Assembly: GCA_963662155.1 (NCBI GenBank)
Contig: OY759261.1
Coordinates: forward strand, 38,052,796 to 38,116,795
Source of the DNA: Lamellibrachia columna
Lineage: Eukaryota; Annelida; Polychaeta; Sabellida; Siboglinidae
Direction of reading: 5' to 3'
DNA: 64,000 bases
Shown: in pieces, positions 53,238 through 63,426 of the stretch
How the letters are laid out: each line of letters opens with the position of its first letter
Numbering within the stretch: position 1 is the stretch's first letter
Program-made: the position numbers and the translations under genes
The notes under the pieces: model-generated
Told to the model about the DNA's origin: nothing
What the model saw: the letters and a program-made list of their open reading frames with translations, nothing else
Database searches by the model: none

Positions 53238-54677
53238 CAGTTTTTACCACAGAAGATATCAGCGCACTTCCAGTTCCATTTACTAAATTTGAGGGCAGTA
53301 AATCAGAACATTTAGGGCAGTTATTTGTAACTCCTGAAATGATAGCAAAGAAAATTAAGACGATGAAAGATAATAAATCACCAGGAGTTGATGGGATACC
53401 ACCAAAACTGCTTAAGGAAATTGTTGAGCAAATTAGTACACCACTTGCAATTTGTTTTAACTTGTCACTAGGAGAAGGAATAGTTCCTTCAGAATGGAAA
53501 GAAGCAAACATTACGCCGCTATTTAAGAAGGGATCGAGGAACAAGCCAGACAATTACAGACCAGTGAGTTTAACATCAGTTGTATGTAAATTACTCGAAA
53601 CATTAATTAGAGACCACATGGTGGAATTCCTTGTAAAACATAAATTAATAAATACATCTCAACATGGATTCCTAAAAGCAAAGTCATGTCTAACCAATCT
53701 CTTATATTTTTTGGAAGAAATTACAAAGTGGGTAGATGACGGGTCACCAGTGGATGTTGTCCACATAGATTTTCAGAAAGCTTTCGATAAAGAAAGGTTA
53801 CTAATGTTACAGATAAACAAAGTTTACAGGATAATCTAGATAAATTAGTTAAATGATCAGAAAAATGGCAAATGTTATTAAATTTTGGGCAGTGTAAATG
53901 CATACACATAGGACATGGAAACATGGACGAAGAATATAAAATGGGGGATGCTGTACTAGGTAGAACCACACAAGAAAAGGATTTAGGAGTAACATTTAGT
54001 GCTGACATGAAAGTTTCAGAGCAATGTGGGATTGCTGCTTCAAAAGGAAATCAAATTCTAGGGCTAAATCGGCGAACTATCATGTATAAGGAGAAACAGC
54101 TAATTGTACCCCTGTACAAACTTTACAAAGCAATAGTTAGACCACATTTGGAATATTGTATTCAGGCATGGAGGCCGTATTGTAAAAAGGACATAGACAA
54201 GTTAGAAAGAATACAACGGAGAGCAACTAAAATTATTCCAGAATTGAGAGACCTTAGTTACGAAAGCCGCTTATTACAATTTACAATGTGGTTTGACAAC
54301 ACTAGAGACTAAGAGGAGACCAAAGAGAAGTGTTTAAAATAGTGAACGGTTATGAGGATGTTGATAGGAATATGTTCTTCAAATTTAAAGAAGGCAGTAG
54401 AACCAGAGGACACAAAGCAGACTTAGCTAAGGAGCAGTGTAGGATGGACATGAGAAAGTATTCTTTCTCACAGAGGGTGATAAATGAATGGAACAAACTG
54501 CCGAATGATTGTGTTAATGCTAGTAGTGTGAATATGTTTAAAATAGAATTGACAGATATCTGATAAGGGCATGTTACACATAGATGAGAAAATTGTTGGA
54601 CTCTCGATAAGCCATTGGCTTCCTTGTCCACTTGCCATCTGGAACTTGTTGTTTGGGATGGCAATCTTGTTAAATCT
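53238..54677 (+). mobile_element. CR1-like LINE inserted in a GARS exon, antisense
   Basis: It starts within the linker before RT (FTTEDISALPVP...), reads KKIKTMKDNKSPGVDGIPPK, EWKEANITPLFKKGSRNKPD, NYRPVSLTSVV, DVVHIDFQKAFDK, then has an internal deletion that removes the GVPQGS and catalytic boxes, and continues with LLNFGQCKCIHIGHGNMDEE and later RPHLEYCIQAWRPYCKKDID; frame breaks occur near 54300 and 54560. The 3' end gttggactctcgataagcca ... ggcaatcttgttaaatc matches the other CR1 copies. It is 5'-truncated and inserted between W and VGCADRSC codons of the GARS exon. Confidence 0.94.
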
Positions 54678-54686
54678 GACCCATCC
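54678..54686 (-). pseudogene. GARS1: Front fragment of the interrupted GARS-like exon
   Basis: Minus strand: acceptor ATTACAG followed by GGA TGG GTC (Gly-Trp-Val), as in YGWIE of GARS, then directly CR1 tail sequence. Together with 53237 it brackets the insertion. Confidence 0.65.
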
Positions 54687-55057
54687 CTGTAATCAATACG
54701 TTCTTATAATTACTGTACTAAAGTCCATATATCTCAGCCAGTCCTGTTCTTATATGGATGTAATCTATTGCAAGAAATGCATACACATGTGTATGTGTAT
54801 GTATGCATGTGTACGCATAAGTGACAGATAATATTATATAATAATAAAAAATATTAGATATTTAAACACTAACATTTTAACACTAAGACATCAAAAATGT
54901 AAGTCAAGACTGATTATTAAAATGGCCAACAAATGAGATGTGTACAATTGGTGATAAAACTATTATAAAATACAAACATACAAGTTCTAAAATGTGTTTT
55001 CATTGACTTGAGCCATGTTTCGGTGGCAGAAAATATATGAATATTTTGAGGGCTTAT

Positions 55058-55300
55058 GCCGATTCATTATTGTGCAAAATTCTCTATATTTATTATCATA
55101 CAAAATTATGTAATTAATTTTTTATATTCATTATTACACCAAATTATACATATTTATTTTTATAGTACAAAAAATTATCCATATTTGGTCCTGCACAAAA
55201 TTATCTACATTTATTATTACATGAAATTTGTCATTTTTATTACTGCACAAAATTACCCACATTAATTATTATACAAAATTATGCATATTAATCATAATAC
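55058..55300. repeat. Degenerate AT-rich tandem repeat, about 30-35-bp units
   Basis: Variants of attattacacaaaattatac, atatttatt recur about seven times. Confidence 0.75.
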
Positions 55301-56117
55301 AAACCGGAGGGTAATATGTTGTATATAAATATAACTCAGGGGGTCTCTCTTACATAAGTTGCCTTTATTTCTGCGTCCCAACAGTCACACGCGTAATGTG
55401 CCATCTCATTTGTCATGTGCTGACGGAATCACAACTTTGTCTTGTCGATGGTGGCAATCTTCACGAAGTACACCAGCCAGATTTACAATGAGAACCTTCA
55501 AACCAGAAGACGGCAAATGTCACTCCAAGCACAAGAGGGAACTTTAACCCAAGCCTAGGTTGGAGTGACCAATGATAAACTTCCACTGTTTACATAAATT
55601 AGAGTTATTCATGAGGATGCTATAACATCGCTAATAATTATCACACAATTGTGATTGAGGTAACTTTTTGTTGGTATAAAGACTCTTTATCATAATAAAA
55701 TTATAAAAACCACAGCACGTAATCTTATCATGGGGATATTACTATTTGAATTTCATCAAAAAAAGAAAACAATTTAAATTTTCACCCTGCCACCAGGTAA
55801 TTACTGAGTGGCTGTCTGTCCCTACGTCCATTTGGAAAAATGCAGCCAAACATACAAAACAAAACAAAAATGAATCAAATATGTTGATAACTTTTACGAT
55901 TTTTTGCAACACCTGACTATGGGTGGAAATCGCGATGGCAACTTGCTGATATTTATCTAAAAATTTGCCAAAATATTGACGTAGAAACTTAAGTAATCTG
56001 GGAACATAAAAGTGAACTGATCGTCTCATGGTTTCTTTGTGTTCTCTTGTTATTTCTGTAAACTACTGCTGGAAGTTACCGAATATCTTGTCAAAATGTA
56101 CATTTTCTTGTCTGATG

Positions 56118-56232
56118 AAAATGTCAAACACCTGACAACCAATGATCTGCTTTCTCTTACTGAATGAATGCGTGTGTTTAAATGTCAAACACCTGACAAC
56201 CAATGATCTGCTTTCTCTTCCTGAATGAATGT
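56118..56232. repeat. Tandem duplication, 61 bp x2
   Basis: aatgtcaaacacctgacaac, caatgatctgctttctctt and ctgaatgaatg occur twice, next to the start of the CR1 endonuclease fragment. Confidence 0.9.
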
Positions 56233-56651
56233 GTTTCAATGTAAGGAGCATAGTAAATAAGAAAAACGAATTAAACATTATGGTAGAAGATATTAACCCT
56301 CACATAATTGGTATAACCAAATTATGGGCCAACAAAGACATATCAGATGCTGAATTAGGACTGACAGGATACATAATGTTTAGGAAAGATCGAACACGAA
56401 GAAAAGGAGAGGGAATTATTTTATATATTAAAGAATCTATTCAGGCTCATGAAATAAAATTAGAAAGGGAAGCAAATTGCGATGAAGCTGTTTGGTGCAA
56501 TAGTTACAGGAAATTCAACATTAACTATTGGATTAGTTTACCGAAGTCCAAACATAAACGAAGAGGATCACACAACATAAAAAATGCTATAAAGGAAGTG
56601 AGTAAAGGGGAATATATCATAATGGGAAATTTTATACACAAAACAAAGTGA
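56229..56651 (+). mobile_element. CR1-like LINE endonuclease fragment
   Basis: The frame reads CFNVRSIVNKKNELNIMVED, INPHIIGITKLWANKDISDA, ELGLTGYIMFRKDRTRRKGE, GIILYIKE and later EYIIMGNF. This is the first two-thirds of the APE-type endonuclease; in the intact motif ITETW the residues are altered (ITKLW) and the GDFN motif reads GNFI, so it is inactive. RT does not follow. It is a separate remnant from the copy at 53238. Confidence 0.85.
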
Positions 56652-57301
56652 GATACTAGTAATGGAAACGAAAATAGTTACTACAGAGTGATACTAAAGT
56701 CGGCCGGAACCCATTTCGCACTAGAAGCGCGTGTTGAATTCGGCCCAGTGGTCACACCTAGGGTTAAAAATGATTGGATTTGATGCAGCCTGTTGTAACA
56801 ACATGGTTTTATTTTGTATATGTTTTGAGCGACAAGACTTGTTGGCAAGTGACAAACTAGCAAGTCAAGTCTCAAGTCAATGACCTCCAAGTCCATGTCA
56901 AGTCTCAAGTCATCTCTCTGAATTCCAAGTCAACTCCCATGTAATGAATATGAGCGACTTGAATGGGTAGTATTGTCGGTGATGGGTTAATGTTTTAATG
57001 TGCTGGTGGTGATGCCATGAATTGTCTTGTGTTGTAGGAATATTACTACATGTATTGTATTGTTATGTCGAAATGTGGGCTCTGGGAACATTGTGTCCAG
57101 ACAGATTTGTATGAGGCTCAGCCACAGGCTTGGCATATGTTACAGGGTCCACATTTCATGTTCTTAATTGGAATAGTATGCCATTAAGCATACCCTTAAT
57201 AAACGACATTCATTTAGCCCTTTCATATCTTTACATCTGACTTGCGTTGTTGACTGCATAAATGCATGTATGGCAAAATGAAATGAATAAAGATATCACA
57301 C

Positions 57302-57393
57302 CTGACTCAAATCAGCCCTGAACGCGGTGAAATCTCGTTTCTGAAAGCAATGCTGATTGGTAAATTGCCCTGGTTAAGTCGGGCTATCTCTGG
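57302..57393 (-). pseudogene. GARS1: GARS-like exon with class II motif 2 and a stop codon
   Basis: Acceptor TTCCTGCAG (to 57394), then PEIARLNQGNLPISIAFRNE, ISPRSGLI, a TGA at 57309-57307, VR and donor CAG/GTGTGA. GARS has IRVREF at this place, so the stop replaces an Arg codon; CGA to TGA is a typical CpG transition. Relative to GARS the FAAAQ residues before the motif are also missing. Confidence 0.93.
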
Positions 57394-57769
57394 CTGCAGG
57401 AATCTACAAAATAAAAATATATATATATATAAAGCAAACAAAGATGGTATCTAGTTGTAAAGGTAAAATTTGTAGGATACAACATTTAGATATAAGCAAA
57501 AGAACTCTTTCAGTAAAATGATGTTCACCTTCAAGAAGACAACTGAGACATGTGATGTTTTTAAGGATTACAAATTTTACATAGTCTTATGTAACTTAAT
57601 GGACATTAATTCCGACCTAACCTCTATGTTAGCTTCCCTGTCAGTTATGTCCAATTCTATTTGCGAAATATATAGTAGAATTTGTCACAGTCGATCATAC
57701 AGTAGGTAGTTATCTAACCTACAAATCCATTTTTAAACCTACAGTGCAATGTTGTACGTAGGGAGGATG

Positions 57770-59225
57770 ACAGTGCAATAACAGGCTGGACACGGCCGGT
57801 TGATGGAAACGCAGCAGGGTACACAAAGGTTAAGAATGAGAGACGTGGTGAGGAGAGACACGGAGGTGCAGAGGTTGTGGAGGGGACGGTAAAGGTTAAG
57901 AATGAGAGACATGGTGAGGAGAGACACGGAGGTGACAGAGGTTGTGGAGGGGACAGCGAAGGTCAAGAATGAGAGATGTGGTGAGGAGAGACACGGAGGT
58001 GGCAGAGATTGTGGAGGGGACGGCAAAGGTTAAGAATGAGAGACATGGTGAGGAAAGACACGGACGTGACAGAAGTTGTGGAGGGGACAGCGAAGGTCAA
58101 GAATGAGAGACGTGGTGAGGAGAGACACGGGGGTGGCAGAGGTTGTGGAGGGGACAGCAAAGGTTAAGGATGAGTGACATGGTGAGGAGAGACACGGAGG
58201 TGGCAGAGGTTGTGGAGGAGACAGCAAAGGTTAAGAATGAGAGATGTGGTGAGGAGAGACACAGAGGTGACAGAGGGTGTGGAGGGGACAGCAAAGGTTA
58301 AGAATGAGAGACATGGTGAGGAGAGACACAGAGGTGACAGAGGGTGTGGAGGGGACAGCAAAGGTTAAGAATGAGTGACGTGGTGAGGAGAGACACAGAG
58401 GTGACAGAAGATATGGAGAGGACAGCAAAGGTTAAGAATGAGTGACGTGGTGAGGAGAGACACAGAGGTGAGAGAGGATGTGGAGGGGACAGCAAAGGTT
58501 AAGAATGAGAGACATGGTGAGGAGAGACACAGAGGTGAGAGAGGATATGGAGGGGACAGCAAAGGTTAAGAATGAGTGACGTGGTGAGGAGAGACACATA
58601 GGTGACAGAGGTTGTGGAGGGGACAGCAAAGGTTAAGAATGAGAGACATGGTGAGGAGAGACACAGAGGTGGCAGACGTTGTGGGGGGGACGGCAAAGGT
58701 TAAGAATGAGTGACGTGGTGAGGAGAGACACGGAGGTGTCAGAGGATGTGAAGGGGACAGCAAAGGTAAAGAATGAGTGACGTGGTGAGGAGAGACACAG
58801 AGGTGACAGAGGATGTGGAGGGGACGGCAAAGGTTAAGAATGAGTGACGTGGTGAGGAGAGACACGGAGGTGTCAGAGGATGTGAAGGGGACAGCAAAGG
58901 TAAAGAATGAGTGACGTGGTGAGGAGAGACACGGAGGTGACAGAGGATGTGGAGGGGACAGCAAAGGTTAAGAATGAGAGATGTGGTGAGGAGAGACATG
59001 GAGGTGGCAGAGGATGTGAAGGGGACAGCAAAGGTTAAGAATGAGTGACGTGGTGAAGAGAGACACGGAGGTGGCAGAGGTTGTGGAGGAGACAGCAAAG
59101 GTTAAGAATGAGAGATGTGGTGAGGAGAGACACAGAGGTGACAGAGGATGTGGAGGGGACAAAGGTTAAGAATGAGAGACGTGGTGAGGAGTGAGACGGA
59201 GGTGACAGAGGTTGTGGAGGAGGAC
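57770..59225. repeat. Minisatellite, 67-bp units, about 21 copies, purine-rich strand
   Basis: The plus-strand unit is aagaatgagagacgtggtga, ggagagacacggaggtgaca, gaggttgtggaggggacagc, aaaggtt. The plus strand is about four-fifths purine for 1.4 kb. Since 67 is not divisible by three, overlapping 65-codon ORFs recur every 67 bp; none is real. It lies in a GARS intron. Confidence 0.97.
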
Positions 59226-59409
59226 GAAGTGGACAGGACATCGCGACAGAAGACGATCTAAGCGGCCACTCACAACAGAGAATAAAATGGTCAAAAGAAG
59301 ATGACTGGACAAATTTATTGTACACAGAAAACTTTTTAGCTCACCCCATCTTGGAAGATGATGTCACAGAATAGAATTACTTTTGAGCAGTATGAACTTG
59401 AAGACTAGC

Positions 59410-59560
59410 CCTAGCCCTTCAAGTAACTGTCTGGTCCAATACTTGTGCTGAACATGAGGTTGAACTCATGAGGGCTTGTGAGGTCATTGCCAATTGCCAG
59501 AGCCTTCATATTGTACTTCCTTACTGTCTCCTGCATGTCGTCTTTACTCATACTATTAAC
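59410..59560 (-). pseudogene. GARS1: GARS-like exon (GNDLTSPHEFNLMF block)
   Basis: Acceptor CTGTTTCAG (59561-59569), then VNSMSKDDMQETVRKYNMKA, LAIGNDLTSPHEFNLMFSTS, IGPDSYLKG and an in-frame TAG at about 59416. GARS continues here with YLRPETAQG. No usable donor precedes the stop, and the next segment is missing from the window. Confidence 0.9.
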
Positions 59561-59720
59561 CTGAAACAGTCATTGTTATTATAACTAACTCGTATCATTA
59601 ACCTGAAACAGTATGTTATTATAACTAACTCATATCATTAACCTGAAACAGTCATTGTTATTATAACTAAGTCATACCATCAACCTGAAACAGTGATCAT
59701 TATCATATTTGTTCATACCA
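59551..59720. repeat. Tandem repeat, about 42-bp units x4, containing a splice acceptor
   Basis: The plus-strand unit is cattaacctgaaacagtcat, tgttattataactaactcgt, at. Its minus-strand version carries CTGTTTCAG/GTTAAT, the acceptor and first exon bases of the GARS exon at 59560. Confidence 0.88.
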
Positions 59721-59927
59721 TTCACCCGAAACAACTGTCACGTTTATCTATTATTACTCTCGTGTAAGGCGGAAACAAGACTTCTCCACTTCTGTTAGCC
59801 AGACCCCAGCTGAGGTGCATTTCCTGTAATACTATTCTCTTCCATGTTGTTTTTGGTTGTTTTCATTTTCCTTTGGGGGTCCATCTCAAGGCTGTTTTGG
59901 TTATATTGTCATCATCATGGTCAGCAC

Positions 59928-60131
59928 GGAAACACTACTTTCAATATGGTGGTTCCATGGAAACACTACCTTCAGTGAGTTGGTCGGCATGGAAACACTA
60001 CCTTCAACGAGGTGCTGAGCATGGAAACACTAACTTCCATTAGTTGGTCGGCATGGAAACACTACTTTCAATTAATTGGCCGGCACAGAAACACTACCTT
60101 CAATGAGGTGGTCAGAATGGAAACACTTCCC
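59928..60131. repeat. Minisatellite, 32-bp units x6.4, containing an exon end and donor
   Basis: The plus-strand unit is ggaaacactaccttcaatga, ggtggtcagcat. On the minus strand the copy nearest the exon reads CACCTCATTGAAG/GTAGTG, the end and donor of the GARS exon 60098-60186. Confidence 0.92.
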
Positions 60132-60186
60132 TGTCTTCAAGTCCTTCACCATGTAGTCAGCAAACTTATCAACGTGACCAGACGCT
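60098..60186 (-). pseudogene. GARS1: GARS-like exon ([14 protein letters not shown] block)
   Basis: The frame reads [29 protein letters not shown] and ends at donor GAAG/GTAGTG. GARS has [28 protein letters not shown]. To keep frame with the preceding exon, the acceptor would have to be TTTCAA rather than CAG, so it may be mutated. Confidence 0.92.
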
Positions 60187-60642
60187 TTGAAACGACACCA
60201 CATTCAGTTTTCCATTGTCACATACAGATTCAACATCAGTGTTTGGCAGCAGAGATTTAGAATTGGACAGGAACCTGGCACTCAACCTTACCCTAAACTT
60301 CAATCTACATTTCTGTATGAATGAGAAATGTCATCTCAATAAGGTATAGCCTTGCAAACACTTCCCAAGCTAACGCTACACTACTACACAGGTAGGCAGT
60401 CAGCCTTCAGTATCAACGCAGTTTGTATAATTAACTGTTACAATGCTGCAACAATAAAAAACAAGAATTCTTTTATTTTACACTGTTCTACACACCAGAA
60501 AAAATCAAAACCTTTGTAGAACAGAATAGAATATAGTTTTAATGTAAACGTTTTCCTTTTTTCAACAATTACAAAGGGGAAAACATTAATATTCCAGCTA
60601 TTTTAAAAACTATTGTTGACAAGAATTGACACAGCAACCTAC

Positions 60643-60775
60643 TTGAGAATGACCTCTGGGGTAAGGATGGAACAGTCGACCTCCAGCATCTGATCTTCCA
60701 GCACAAAGTGGTTGCACCACACCTGCAGTAGGTTAGTCTTCATGGCGCACCCCATGGGCCCAAAGTCATACAACC
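60643..60775 (-). pseudogene. GARS1: GARS-like exon (GLYDFGP block)
   Basis: Acceptor CATGTTACAG (to 60776), then [45 protein letters not shown] and donor CAA/GTAGGT. It matches [20 protein letters not shown] in GARS. Its phase fits the preceding exon (G + GG). Confidence 0.95.
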
Positions 60776-61560
60776 CTGTAACATGTAACATTACCACTGT
60801 TACAATGCTGCCACACCAGTAACATGTAACACCATCATAGTTAAATGCTGCCACACTTGTAACATGTAATGCCATCATAGTAACAATGATGTCACACCTG
60901 TAATGTGTAACACAATCATGGCTACAACCCAGCCACACCTGTAACATGTAACACCATCAAAGTTAAATGCTGCCACACCTGTAACATCATCATTGTTAAA
61001 TGCTGCCACACATGTGACATGTAACACCATCATTGTTACAGCCCAGCCTCACCTGTAACATGTAACACCACCATAATTACAATGATTTCACACCTGTACC
61101 ACATAACACCATCATGGTTACAACCCAGCCACATCAGTAACATGTAACACCACCACTGTTACAATGGTGTCACACATATAACACCATCATGGTTACAACC
61201 CAACCACACCTGTAACATCATCATTGTTACAATGCTGCAACACCTGTAACATGTAACACTATCATTGCTATAACCCAGCCACATCATTAACATGTAACAT
61301 CATCATGGTTACAATGCTATCACACCTGTAACATCATCACTGTTACAACCCAGCAACACATAACAAATTAGTTACAATGTGGTCATACCTGTAACAATTA
61401 ACACCATCATTGTTACAACCTGTCACACTTGTAAAAAAGTAACACCATCATTGTTACAACCCACACTTGTAATGTGTCATCACTGTTTATGTGTCATCAC
61501 AACCTTATGACACATATATAACAAGTAACAACATCATGGTTACTAACTCTCCACACATGT
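60776..61560. repeat. Divergent tandem repeat of about 40-60 bp, containing a splice acceptor
   Basis: Repeated words (plus strand) are cacacctgtaacatgtaaca, ccatcatggttacaa and cccagccaca. Minus-strand copies carry TTACATGTTACAG, the acceptor of the GARS exon at 60775. Copies are far more diverged than in the other arrays. Confidence 0.85.
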
Positions 61561-61628
61561 AAGTGATGTAACATCATCTTGGAATTGTTAAAATGTGTGT
61601 TTTTTTACACCATGCAGTATCACAGCAT

Positions 61629-61730
61629 CTCTCACCTCCATAGCTGGACAAGTTCATGTCATTTCTCACCTCCATAGCTGGACAAGTTCATGTCATCTCT
61701 CACCTCCATAGCTGGACAAGCTCATGTCGT
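61629..61730. repeat. 34-bp tandem triplication of an exon end and donor
   Basis: The plus-strand unit is ctctcacctccatagctgga, caagttcatgtcat. On the minus strand each copy reads GACATGA.CTTGTCCAGCTA, TGGAG/GTGAGA, the end and donor of the GARS exon 61704-61807. Copy 61697-61730 is continuous with the exon; the other two are downstream of its donor. Confidence 0.95.
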
Positions 61731-61807
61731 AGAACTTGTTTGAACAGATCCTCCAGCTTTGCCCGATCGACTATCTCGCCTTCCAGCTGCTTCATCATGT
61801 CTAGGAT
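61704..61807 (-). pseudogene. GARS1: GARS-like exon (VDRAK...FYDMSLSSYGG), frameshifted
   Basis: Acceptor GTTTCCCAG (to 61808), then ILDMMKQLEGEIVDRAKLED, LFK in one frame and KFYDMSLSSYG in the +1 frame, ending at donor GGAG/GTGAGA. GARS reads DIVDRAKMED...FFYDQSFAIYGG in one frame, so one base was gained or two lost between. Confidence 0.93.
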
Positions 61808-63426
61808 CTGGGAAACATGAAGATTATAATTAACATAACATATCTTATTATAAGTTATCTTAGGATGGTTCTAATCGCAGGATTTGTTTGGTTCCTCAAT
61901 GATCAGATCTTTGTCTTCAGAATCTAGTTCCAGTCCTTAGTAATAGTGGTGCTTCATAATCATATAAAATCACCTTATTAGACAAGAACTTGTCCAGGCA
62001 GTTTTGTAAACGAGTTTATAGATTTGGCCTGTACTACTGATTCTGGGAGGTTATTCATTATAGATCATTTAGTTGAATTACCAATACAATAGGGTAATTA
62101 ATGTCAATACAATTTACCACATGTCATGGCATGCCAATCCCTACTATTGTGCTAATTAAGTGCGTTCTCTGCTGTCAGAATCGACCGAGATTTACACTAT
62201 AGGCACTTGAAGTTAGGAAAAAATGTAAATTTTTCATATTGTGCTTCTCAAAATTTTTTACCAAAAAGGCTAATCCCACCGTTGCCGTTGCTAGTGCCAA
62301 ATAATTATATAATTAGTGGTGCACCCGCAGTCGTGTCTAATTACATTGGCGTACGTGCACATGTGAATTACATTCTCACAGCAAATAAAAAAATCAATGT
62401 ACAGTCAGAGTCATGCAATATTAGTTATATATCATAATTTTAAAAGATAATATGTGTAGTGATGCTGGTTTGTAATTCAAACCACGCATGAAAACATTCG
62501 ACTTCCCAGTTATCGCCCACGCTCGGCACACAAACTAGTTTCAAACTAGACCCGTGCAGCACGTGTCGCATGCTAGATACTACAATCGTTTAAATGTTTC
62601 ATGACGCAATTAATCGCGGTGATGTGGTAATTCAATACTAATTAGCTTACTTCAAACTGCGGCGATTACAAGAGGGCCAAAATGTGGCGAATGAGACTAA
62701 AGGGGTAAAGCGCAAGACGGCAAGTGCTGGGACGTGGTCGTGGAACGCATTCTGAAATTCTAGCAATGAATTTTGACAAGATATAGATACTATTTCAGAG
62801 GTCTAGGCCTGTTCATGATAAGAGTACATGATTGTATATCTAACGAAATGCAGATGTGATATGTGATAGGTAAAACTTGTTTGTTAAAAGACCACCATTT
62901 CGATGTGCACGTACAGTGGTGACACGTAGTGGAGCGAAATGAACTAGCAACAGGCAGGGGAAGGCAGTGTTAGTTGAGCCACTGGGTTAGTTGAGCCACC
63001 CATGTTTCCCAGGAACCTACAGCAGCGACAGTTACATGGTAACACTCAGTGATTGAACATGTTATTAGAACACGACTGATGTATAATAGGTTACATTTGT
63101 CACAACGATCAGAACATATGAGCTAAAAGTATGTTTTTGATGTTTTTCGAAACTTTTGTTAATTGTGATTAATGTCTGTTGGTGTGTAAACTCTCAATGT
63201 ACGTGACCAGACTTCATTGTTTTTGTACTTACAAATGGTTTAGCTATGCACAGAGAAGACAATTATTTACATCACTTCGCGCATTAATGAGACGTTAATT
63301 ATATAAGCTTCAGGGGTGAGATTTAACGGTCGCCAATGGCGCCCAAAAATGGCAACCAGCTGTTTTCTATATACACAGCGCCTGTTGCATATAAATTCGT
63401 TATTAATGAGGCTACAGGAAAACAAG
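61808..63426. other. Noncoding region, no exon recognised
   Basis: The N-terminal WHEP domain of GARS would be expected here or further right but was not found. AT-rich sequence with short ORFs only; one at 62207-62437 is not protein-like. Confidence 0.45.

Larger units (their letters stand above)
47040..61807 (-). pseudogene. GARS1: Glycyl-tRNA synthetase relic, unprocessed, about 14.8 kb
   Basis: GARS1 is the class II enzyme that charges tRNA-Gly. Eleven exon remnants occur in protein order on the minus strand: linker after the WHEP region (61.7-61.8 kb), GLYDFGP block, [14 protein letters not shown] block, GNDLTSPHEFNLMF block, motif 2 block (FRNEISPRSGLI), GCADRSCY block, KKDAKAIM block, VTLKSDMVPV block, motif 3 block ([20 protein letters not shown]), PPVIAPYKCSVL block, an eroded anticodon-domain block and the C-terminal block. 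The WHEP start was not found. Lesions are a frameshift in the first block, a stop after motif 2, an absent RPETAQG segment, a CR1 inside the GCADRSCY exon, and loss of most conserved anticodon-domain residues. Since introns are kept, it arose by DNA duplication rather than retroposition. Its introns hold several minisatellites, a SINE and a MITE; the other intronic stretches show no gene. Confidence 0.9.

Noticed and set aside
57963..59325. Ladder of 65-codon minus-strand ORFs spaced 67 bp apart
   Set aside because: A direct consequence of a 67-bp unit that opens the next frame at every copy.
47040..61807. Functional GARS1 gene
   Set aside because: A stop after motif 2, a frameshift, a LINE within an exon and a missing conserved segment cannot all be removed by alternative splicing.
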